From the NCBI GenBank assembly GCA_039039985.1, contig JBCCOV010000280.1, positions 1-5,157 on the forward strand: a stretch of DNA of 5,157 nt, written 5' to 3'. The position numbers were made by a program, and so were the translations under genes. This DNA is from JBCBWG01 sp039039985 (GTDB taxonomy: Bacteria > Pseudomonadota > Alphaproteobacteria > Rhizobiales > Hyphomicrobiaceae). Shown here one piece after another: positions 1-5,157 of this stretch. Numbering within the stretch: position 1 is the first letter of the stretch; each line of letters starts with the position of its first letter. The notes beneath the pieces are model-generated. The model ran no database searches, was not told the DNA's origin, and saw only the letters and a list, made by a program, of their open reading frames with translations.

Positions 1-1079
1 ACCGTGGCGGCGAACCGGTCCCAACCGATTTGCGCAAACCGGTCGGCCAAATCAGCTCCGTTTTCGATCTCGTGCGCGATGTCGCGTGCGGAGCGGAACA
101 GCTCATCGTCCGTGCTGTCGCGCATGTAAATGCCGTTCAGGTCCGCGAGCTTGGCAAAATCGAACCGTGCCGGCGATTTGCCGATTCCATCCAGCGCAAA
201 CCAGGCAATCATTTGCTCTGTTGAGAAGACCTCGTCGTCGCCGTGGCTCCAACCCAGGCGTACAAGGTAGTTACGCAGGGCCGCTGGCAGATAACCCATG
301 GCCCGGTAGGCTTCGACGCCGAGCGCCCCGTGCCGTTTGGACAGCTTCGCGCCATCCGGCCCGTGGATCAGCGGCAAATGCGCCATTTCCGGCAGAGTCC
401 AGCCAAGTGCCTGATAAACAAGGGCTTGGCGCGCGGCGTTGGTGAGATGATCAACACCCCGCACCACGTGCGTGACCCCCATATCGTAGTCATCCGCGAC
501 AACGGCCAAATTGTACGTTGGCGAACCGTCGCTGCGCAGAATGATCAGATCATCGAGGTTTTCGTTCTGGAACACGACCCGGCCCTGGACGTGATCTGAG
601 ATAACTGTTTCGCCCGATTGGGGGGCTTTCAAGCGAATGGCCGGAGAAACGCCCGGAGGCGAATCGGACGGATCGCGGTCCCGCCAGCGGCCATCGTAGA
701 TCGGCGGGCGCCTTTCAGCCTCGGCCTTGGCGCGCATCTCCGCAAGCTCGTCCGGCGTGGCGTAGCACTTATACGCATGTCCGGCCGCCAAGAGGGTTTC
801 GACCACCTCCCGATGGCGATCGGCGCGCGCGTGCTGATAGACGACGTCGCCATCCCACGCCAGGCCGAGCCAGGACATGCCCTCAAGAATTGCGTCGACG
901 GCATCCTGCGTCGAGCGCTCCCGATCGGTGTCTTCGATGCGCAACTTGAACGACCCGCCGCAGTGGCGCGCAAAAAGCCAATTGAATAATGCCGTCCGTG
1001 CACCTCCAATATGAAGGAAGCCTGTAGGCGACGGGGCAAAGCGTGTCACGACGTTGGTTGGCGGCGCGGTCTGGGTCAT
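1..1079 (-). CDS. gltX: Glutamyl-tRNA synthetase (GluRS), 3' end cut off by the window
   Basis: This gene charges tRNA-Glu with glutamate, using ATP, in the cytoplasm (class I aminoacyl-tRNA synthetase). I translated the minus strand by hand; the frame is open from the ATG at 1079-1077 to the window edge, giving 359 codons. The class I signature HIGG is at residues 23-26 within FAPSPTGFLHIGGARTALFN, the IEDTDRER block is at 48-55, and the KMSKS-type loop reads KLSKR at 245-249. These identify the GluRS/GlnRS family, and the overall pattern is bacterial GluRS. Family members are usually about 470 residues, so roughly 110 residues of the anticodon-binding region are missing to the left. The zinc ligands known from the E. 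coli enzyme look absent: C105 is followed by Y106-A107, and the later block reads YDGRWRD (128-134) with Trp where Cys is expected. The start was chosen because it sits about 20 residues before HIGG, as is usual; no strong ribosome-binding site precedes it. It is divergent from comEC. Confidence 0.96.
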   Translation of the reverse strand, partial: MTQTAPPTNVVTRFAPSPTGFLHIGGARTALFNWLFARHCGGSFKLRIEDTDRERSTQDAVDAILEGMSWLGLAWDGDVVYQHARADRHREVVETLLAAGHAYKCYATPDELAEMRAKAEAERRPPIYDGRWRDRDPSDSPPGVSPAIRLKAPQSGETVISDHVQGRVVFQNENLDDLIILRSDGSPTYNLAVVADDYDMGVTHVVRGVDHLTNAARQALVYQALGWTLPEMAHLPLIHGPDGAKLSKRHGALGVEAYRAMGYLPAALRNYLVRLGWSHGDDEVFSTEQMIAWFALDGIGKSPARFDFAKLADLNGIYMRDSTDDELFRSARDIAHEIENGADLADRFAQIGWDRFAAT

Positions 1080-1177
1080 CGGTGCTCGCAGCGACAGGTG
1101 GAGAAGCAAGGTCCGGCGGGCTCTAGCACGGCCCCGTGGGTGTCGTTAAGGGCGCGCAGTGAAGTCATCGGGAGCAA
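1080..1177. promoter_or_regulatory. Divergent spacer between gltX and comEC
   Basis: This 98-bp spacer must hold the start signals for gltX (leftward) and probably for comEC (rightward), because the two start codons face away from each other. I see no convincing -35/-10 pair in either direction. For gltX the best guess is TTAACG and CTAGAG with a 17-bp gap, which is a poor match. A 12-bp inverted repeat, CACGG-CC-CCGTG, lies at 1127-1138 and could be an operator or chance in G+C-rich DNA. There is no GTTC-N7-GTTC LexA site here. That promoters lie here is inferred from gene layout, not from recognised boxes. Confidence 0.45.
1170..1174 (+). promoter_or_regulatory. Ribosome-binding site of comEC
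   Basis: GGGAG ends three bases before the ATG at 1178. The spacing is shorter than usual, but this is the only purine-rich Shine-Dalgarno-like stretch near the start, and it supports choosing ATG 1178. Confidence 0.5.
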
Positions 1178-3352
1178 ATGACGATCACAACGGAGTATGG
1201 CAGATCGGCGATTGGCCCGAACGACGGGATATTCGGTGCCCTTCTGGCGGAACAGGACCGTTGGGCGCTGTGGGCTCCGGTATTTGTTGGGGCCGGGATC
1301 GTGCTTTACTTCACACTTCCTGCCGAGCCGGATCTCCTGACTGCGACAATGCCGGCGTTTGCGGCGCTGCTGATACGATGTGTCTGGCGGCGCGGGGTCA
1401 TCGCTATGGTCGTGTCGGGCGTGGCTCTCGCCGTTACGTTCGGCCTGTGTGTGGCGAAGTTGCGCACCGAGTTCGTCCGCGCGCCAATTCTGGAGCGCAA
1501 GTTGAACAATGTGGTGGTAACGGGCTTCGTGCGCCGCATTGAGCAGCGCCCAAGTGGCGGCCCCCGCGTGACACTTCGCGTCACGGGCTTCTCTGGCAGA
1601 GTGCGCGCAGATTGGCCGCACCGCGTTCGAGTCCGGTTTCTCAGGCCAGTTGCTGGTGTCCGTGCTGGCAGCCATATCCGCGTGCGTGCCAGTCTTGCGC
1701 CGCCGCCGCGTCCCGCCCTGCCGGGCGGCTATGACTTTGCGCGCAGAGCATTTTTTCAGGGCCTTGGCGCCGTTGGTTACACGTTCGCGCTGCCGGAAAC
1801 GGTTCCGGCGCCCGAACCTCTGCCGTGGCAGCTGCACATTGCCGCCGAGATCGAGCAACTCCGGCAGCGGATCGGGCAGCGTGTCCAGGCCGTGTTGCCC
1901 GGCGACAGAGGCGCGCTTGCCAATGCCCTCATCACAGGCGAGCGGGGCGGAATCCCTGAAACCATCAACGACGCCTTTCGCGATTCGGGGCTGCTCCACA
2001 TTCTCTCGATTTCCGGACTGCACATGGCGGTGATGGGCGGTTTCGTTTTCGTTGTCGTGCGGTTTCTTCTGGCGTTGTTCCCAGTGATTGCCCTGCGATA
2101 TCCGATTAAGAAATGGGCGGCAGCCGCTGCCATGATCGCCGCATTCGGCTATCTGATGATCTCGGGCGGTGCGCTGGCAACCGTGCGATCGTTCCTTATG
2201 ATTTCGATCGCATTCGCCGCGATTATGCTGGACCGGCAGGCGATCTCACTCCGAAACGTGGCGCTGGCGGCCTTGGCTATGCTGGTCGTCATGCCGGAAG
2301 GTCTCTTGGACCCTGGCTTTCAGATGTCGTTTGCCGCCGTGGTCGCGTTGGTGGCGGCATACGAGGCCATTCGTGATCGCCGCCGAGCGCGTCCACCCGA
2401 CGTGCGACGCGGCGCGGTTGTTGGTCTGGCTCTGGTGTTCGGTGGCATCATTCTGACGACCCTGGTCGCCAGCTTGGCCGTCGCGCCAATTGCTGTTTAC
2501 CACTTTCACCGCAGCCAGCAGTTCGCGGTCCTTGCAAATCTGGTTGCCGTGCCGGTGACGAACTTCATTTTGATGCCGGCGGCCTTTCTGACGCTGCTGG
2601 CGTTGCCGTTCGAATTGGAGCGATGGCCGCTGATCGTCATGGGCTGGGCGCTCGATATCCTGGTTTGGGTGGCACACGCGGTTGCGGGCCTGCCCGGCGC
2701 CGTCACGCCGGTTCCGGCAATTCCGACCATGGCGTTTGCGCTATGTGTCATCGGCGGCTGTTGGCTGGTGATTTGGCGGCGAAGGTGGCGGTTTGCGGGG
2801 CTGGCCGCGATTGCAATCGGGCTGGCGCTGACACCGCTTCGCAACGCGCCGGACATCCTGATTGGTGCCGAAGGACGCCTTGTTGCCTATCGCAATCCCG
2901 ATGGTCGCCTGACAGCCATCGGCCGCGGCGGCACGTTTGCGCTATCGCGTTGGCTCCAGGCGGACGGAGACGGGCGCGATACAAAGACGGTCTTGAAAGG
3001 TGTCAACCGCCGCTGCGACACGGTGGGATGCATCGGCCGAACGCACGGCCGTACCATTGCATTGTCGCGATATCCGAGCAGCCTGCGCGATGATTGCGTG
3101 CGTGCCGACATACTCGTTCTGACGTATCGCAAGCCGCACGACTGTGCTGGCCGGCGGATCATGATTGATCGCAGAGACCTGCGGATTGGTGGCCCACATG
3201 TCGTATTCATCGAACCGGACACGACTGCCCGCGTGTTTTCGGTGGACGACGTCCGTGGCAAACGCCCCTGGGTTCTGTCACCTAGGACCCGACTGACCCG
3301 AAAGCGACCGCGACCAGCGACGGCAAAGCCAACCCTGCCAAGTGCTCAGTAA
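1178..3352 (+). CDS. comEC: ComEC/Rec2-family DNA uptake channel protein
   Basis: ComEC proteins form the inner-membrane channel through which single-stranded DNA enters the cell during natural transformation. This 724-residue protein has the family's domain order. Three hydrophobic segments lie at about 30-47, 53-69 and 74-93. A soluble DUF4131/OB-fold-like region follows at about 108-205, with the typical PPPRPALPGGYDFARRAFFQGLGAVGY stretch at 175-201. The Competence domain spans about 245-535, with the hallmark DSGLLHILSISGLH at 269-282 and many membrane segments to about 554. The C-terminal part (about 556-700) occupies the place of the metallo-beta-lactamase domain of Bacillus ComEC, but has no HxHxDH motif; it carries Cys at 613, 618, 640 and 656. 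A basic tail (701-724, RTRLTRKRPRP) ends the protein. It is divergent from gltX and overlaps the 3' end of lexA by 7 bp. Whether the organism is naturally competent cannot be told from this window. Confidence 0.94.
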   Translation: MTITTEYGRSAIGPNDGIFGALLAEQDRWALWAPVFVGAGIVLYFTLPAEPDLLTATMPAFAALLIRCVWRRGVIAMVVSGVALAVTFGLCVAKLRTEFVRAPILERKLNNVVVTGFVRRIEQRPSGGPRVTLRVTGFSGRVRADWPHRVRVRFLRPVAGVRAGSHIRVRASLAPPPRPALPGGYDFARRAFFQGLGAVGYTFALPETVPAPEPLPWQLHIAAEIEQLRQRIGQRVQAVLPGDRGALANALITGERGGIPETINDAFRDSGLLHILSISGLHMAVMGGFVFVVVRFLLALFPVIALRYPIKKWAAAAAMIAAFGYLMISGGALATVRSFLMISIAFAAIMLDRQAISLRNVALAALAMLVVMPEGLLDPGFQMSFAAVVALVAAYEAIRDRRRARPPDVRRGAVVGLALVFGGIILTTLVASLAVAPIAVYHFHRSQQFAVLANLVAVPVTNFILMPAAFLTLLALPFELERWPLIVMGWALDILVWVAHAVAGLPGAVTPVPAIPTMAFALCVIGGCWLVIWRRRWRFAGLAAIAIGLALTPLRNAPDILIGAEGRLVAYRNPDGRLTAIGRGGTFALSRWLQADGDGRDTKTVLKGVNRRCDTVGCIGRTHGRTIALSRYPSSLRDDCVRADILVLTYRKPHDCAGRRIMIDRRDLRIGGPHVVFIEPDTTARVFSVDDVRGKRPWVLSPRTRLTRKRPRPATAKPTLPSAQ

Positions 3353-4065
3353 CGCCTGATCAACCCCACCAGGCGGCCTTGAACCTGAACGTCATGCGCC
3401 GGCAGCGAACGGGTTTCGAATTGCGGGTTCTCTGCCTCAAGGTCGACCGTGCTGCCGCGCTTGCGTAGGCGCTTCAAGGTCGCTTCCTCATCGCGCACCA
3501 GCGCTACGATGATGTCGCCGTTTTCGGCCGTATCGCTCCGCCGGATAATCACCATGTCGCCGTCATGGATACCGGCATCGATCATCGAGTCGCCGCGCAC
3601 TTCCAGCGCGAAATGCTCGCCACTGGTCAGCAGGTCCGGCGGGCATGCAATGTCGTGCGTGTGATCCTGTATCGCACTAATCGGCACACCAGCTGCGATC
3701 CGGCCCATGACCGGTACGGAGACCGTGCGGCTGTCAATCGACACCGACGTTGGTCGCAACGACCCGATCGGTGCGGTGCCGCCCGGTGCGGCGCTGGCCG
3801 GGTCTTTACCGCCTTCGATCAGCGTTAGCCGCGCACCACCGTTGGCGGCAGTTTCCGGCAACTTAATAATCTCCAGCGCGCGGGCCCTGTGCGGCAGGCG
3901 GCGGATAAAGCCGCGCTCCTCTAAAGCCGTAATCAGTCGGTGAATTCCCGATTTTGATTTCAGCGCGAGCGCATCTTTCATTTCATCAAACGACGGCGGA
4001 ACACCTGTTTCCTGCAACCGATCATGAATAAAGACCAATAAGTCTTTCTGTTTCTGAGTGAGCAT
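3346..4065 (-). CDS. lexA: LexA, SOS-response repressor and self-cleaving peptidase (S24 family)
   Basis: LexA represses DNA-damage genes and cleaves itself when RecA filaments form on damaged DNA. The protein has 239 residues. A winged helix-turn-helix spans about 1-68, with the characteristic PPSFDEMKDAL and KSKSGIHRLITALEERGFIRRLP. A Gly/Ala/Pro-containing linker covers about 70-112. The S24 peptidase domain follows: the scissile Ala125-Gly126 bond lies in GRIAAGVP, the catalytic Ser160 in VRGDSM, and the catalytic Lys198 in EEATLKRL. All residues needed for autocleavage are present. It is longer than E. coli LexA (202 residues), mainly because of the linker, as is common in Alphaproteobacteria. 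The frame is open upstream to 4113, but the ATG at 4065 is preferred: it gives the conserved N-terminus MLTQKQ and follows a strong GGGAGG ribosome-binding site. An operator upstream indicates autoregulation. The gene converges on comEC. Confidence 0.97.
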   Translation of the reverse strand: MLTQKQKDLLVFIHDRLQETGVPPSFDEMKDALALKSKSGIHRLITALEERGFIRRLPHRARALEIIKLPETAANGGARLTLIEGGKDPASAAPGGTAPIGSLRPTSVSIDSRTVSVPVMGRIAAGVPISAIQDHTHDIACPPDLLTSGEHFALEVRGDSMIDAGIHDGDMVIIRRSDTAENGDIIVALVRDEEATLKRLRKRGSTVDLEAENPQFETRSLPAHDVQVQGRLVGLIRRY

Positions 4066-4072
4066 TCCACCG

Positions 4073-4078
4073 CCTCCC
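4073..4078 (-). promoter_or_regulatory. Ribosome-binding site that fixes the lexA start
   Basis: On the minus strand GGGAGG lies seven bases before the ATG at 4065. This strong site decides against the longer reading frame beginning at 4113, whose extra 16 residues do not resemble a LexA N-terminus and run through the leader. Confidence 0.8.
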
Positions 4079-4114
4079 GCTCGCCAGCGCTTCAAAAAAC
4101 GAACCGCGAACACA

Positions 4115-4145
4115 CATATACTATGTTCAGCATTGGTTCTGCAAG
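4115..4145 (-). promoter_or_regulatory. Probable lexA promoter
   Basis: Reading the minus strand, CTTGCA (4145-4140) resembles the alphaproteobacterial -35 element CTTGAC. It is followed, 16 bases later, by TAGTAT (4123-4118), a four-of-six match to TATAAT; TATATG (4120-4115) is an alternative -10. The AT-rich character stands out from the surroundings. The LexA operator lies exactly between the two boxes, which fits a repressed promoter. The boxes are weak matches and the start of transcription is not known. Confidence 0.45.
4125..4139 (-). promoter_or_regulatory. SOS box (LexA operator) of lexA
   Basis: The plus strand reads GTTC (4125-4128), seven bases AGCATTG, then GTTC (4136-4139). GTTC-N7-GTTC is the direct-repeat LexA operator established in Alphaproteobacteria such as Rhodobacter, Caulobacter and rhizobia. 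It lies 60 bp upstream of the lexA ATG and inside the probable promoter, so lexA very likely represses its own transcription. A degenerate third half-site, GTTT (4147-4150), follows with the same 11-bp step. Confidence 0.88.
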
Positions 4146-4182
4146 TGTTTCTTTTGCGCAGCTTGTGTTCTGTTTGTAACGC

Positions 4183-5157
4183 TCAGAAGTCTAGCAAAAG
4201 TACTGTGACGGGCTCAGCGATTTCTGCAACCGGTGCGTGAGCTTCGCGCACGATGAGCGCGTCGGCGCGATTAAGTGTTGCGAGGAGCGAGCTGTCTTGC
4301 GAGGAGACAGGCGCGACCGAAAGGTCTCCGTTTTCGCTGCGTTTGGAGATCGCACGCATGTAGTGGCGGCGCGGACCGTTCGCCTCAAGTCGGTCGGTCA
4401 GAATAGCGCGTGTTTGTTGATTGGCTGTCCACGCCAAACCGAGCAGACCGTGGATCAACGGGTATGCAAAGACGCGCGCGCAGATCAGCGACGACACCGG
4501 ATTGCCGGGGAGGCCAAGATAACGCTGTGGGCCCTTACGACCAAACATCAGCGGTTTGCCGGGGCGCATGGCGATTTTCCAGAAATCGAATGCAACGCCA
4601 CGGCTCCGCAGCGTCGGCGCGACCAGGTCGTGGTCGCCAACCGAGGCCCCACCAATTGTGATGACGAGATCAGCGTCCGCAGCGCGGTCGAGATGCGCAT
4701 GCAGGGCCGGTTCGGTGTCTTCGGCAATGCCGATAAAGCTCGTCTCAGCGCCGGCGCGCGTTAGCATCGCCATGATGCCGAAGGGGTTGGAGCAGATAAT
4801 TTGATCCGGGTTTGGCGCTGTGCCGGGAAGCACAAGTTCGTCGCCGGTCGCAATAACGGCAACGCGCGGGCGCCGCGTAACGGGTAGCACATCATGCCCC
4901 ATCGCCGCGGCAAGCGTGACAGCGCGTGGGCCCAGCCGCGTACCGGCTGCCAAGAGCGCGTCGCCTTCAAAGAAGTCGACGCCACGTATGCGGATATGCC
5001 GCGTCTCACCGCTGCCATCGGTCAAAACGATTTGCGCGCCATCGCGGGTGACATTCTCTTGAATGACGATTGCGTCGGCACCTTCAGGCATCGGCGCGCC
5101 AGTAAAAATCCGCACGGCCTGACCGGGCCCGACGACACCGGCGTATGAATGTCCCGC
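4183..5157 (-). CDS. moeA: Molybdopterin molybdotransferase MoeA, 5' end cut off by the window
   Basis: MoeA inserts molybdate into adenylylated molybdopterin, the last common step of molybdenum cofactor synthesis, in the cytoplasm. The frame runs open from the right edge to a TGA at 4185-4183, giving 324 visible residues; family members are about 400, so roughly 80 N-terminal residues are missing. Counting from the window edge, VRIFTGAPMPEGADAIVIQE (15-34) is the conserved MoeA block. The MPT-binding fold (about 98-245) holds TGDELV (104-109), GGASVGDHD (169-177), MRPGKP (197-202) and GLPGNPVS (215-222). The C-terminal beta domain contains SSQDSSLLATLNRADALIV (285-303). No key motif is missing. 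A GTG at 5115 is internal, because the conserved frame continues upstream through GHSYAGVVGPGQA. It lies in the same direction as lexA with a 117-bp gap, so readthrough into lexA is possible, although lexA appears to have its own promoter. Confidence 0.96.
   Translation of the reverse strand, partial: AGHSYAGVVGPGQAVRIFTGAPMPEGADAIVIQENVTRDGAQIVLTDGSGETRHIRIRGVDFFEGDALLAAGTRLGPRAVTLAAAMGHDVLPVTRRPRVAVIATGDELVLPGTAPNPDQIICSNPFGIMAMLTRAGAETSFIGIAEDTEPALHAHLDRAADADLVITIGGASVGDHDLVAPTLRSRGVAFDFWKIAMRPGKPLMFGRKGPQRYLGLPGNPVSSLICARVFAYPLIHGLLGLAWTANQQTRAILTDRLEANGPRRHYMRAISKRSENGDLSVAPVSSQDSSLLATLNRADALIVREAHAPVAEIAEPVTVLLLDF

Noticed and set aside
629..1039. A 136-residue minus-strand open frame within gltX
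   Set aside because: It is an out-of-frame shadow: the neighbouring frame of the same strand encodes the conserved GluRS motifs without interruption.
1624..1638. GTTC-N7-GTTT inside comEC, resembling an SOS half-site pair
   Set aside because: The second half is imperfect and it lies deep in coding sequence with no promoter context; one such match is expected by chance in several kilobases.
1076..2023. A 315-residue open frame on the minus strand, antisense to comEC
   Set aside because: It overlaps the well-supported comEC along its whole length, its product is Arg/His/Gln-rich with no recognisable domain, and long antisense frames are common in G+C-rich genes.
2246..2677. A 143-residue minus-strand open frame inside comEC
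   Set aside because: Gln/His/Arg-rich shadow opposite the ComEC membrane segments, with no domain or start signal.
3353..3375. Possible hairpin just after the comEC stop (CGCCTG, 11-base loop, CAGGCG)
   Set aside because: The position would suit a terminator, but there is no T-run after it and the bases encode the conserved LexA C-terminus GRLVGLIRRY, so the pairing is probably incidental.
4066..4113. N-terminal extension of LexA by 16 residues
   Set aside because: The extension is not LexA-like and would run over the strong GGGAGG ribosome-binding site serving the ATG at 4065.
4151..4200. Inverted repeat CTTTTGC / GCAAAAG spanning the moeA stop
   Set aside because: The loop is 36 bases and there is no G+C-rich stem or T-run in the moeA direction, so it is not a credible intrinsic terminator.
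4237..4764. A 175-residue plus-strand open frame opposite moeA
   Set aside because: It lies entirely antisense to conserved MoeA motifs and shows no family resemblance.

Overview
This 5.16 kb window is ordinary, gene-dense chromosome from what looks like an alphaproteobacterium. Three observations support that: high G+C coding sequence, a LexA of the alphaproteobacterial type (opening MLTQKQKDLLVFIHDRL), and an upstream GTTC-N7-GTTC direct repeat, which is the LexA operator known from that class. The neighbourhood gltX / comEC / lexA / moeA is, from general knowledge, a recurring arrangement in Alphaproteobacteria such as rhizobia. I could not narrow the organism to a genus.

Layout from left to right. 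Bases 1-1079 (minus strand) hold the first 359 codons of gltX, glutamyl-tRNA synthetase, whose 3' end lies outside the window. A 98-bp divergent spacer (1080-1177) separates it from comEC (plus strand, 1178-3352), a polytopic DNA-uptake channel homologue whose C-terminal domain has no recognisable metallo-beta-lactamase metal site. comEC converges on lexA (minus strand, 3346-4065) and the two overlap by 7 bp. A 117-bp spacer (4066-4182) carries the lexA ribosome-binding site, a probable promoter and a clear SOS operator. Bases 4183-5157 (minus strand) hold the C-terminal 324 residues of MoeA, molybdopterin molybdotransferase, with its 5' end outside the window.

The genes do not form one pathway. 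gltX and moeA are housekeeping genes (tRNA charging and molybdenum cofactor synthesis). lexA controls the DNA-damage response and very probably represses itself. comEC belongs to DNA import. All four reading frames look intact within the window. I see no mobile element, CRISPR array, tRNA or rRNA. I did not find a new biological system here. The points most worth a second look are the cluster of LexA half-sites and the degenerate, cysteine-bearing ComEC C-terminus.
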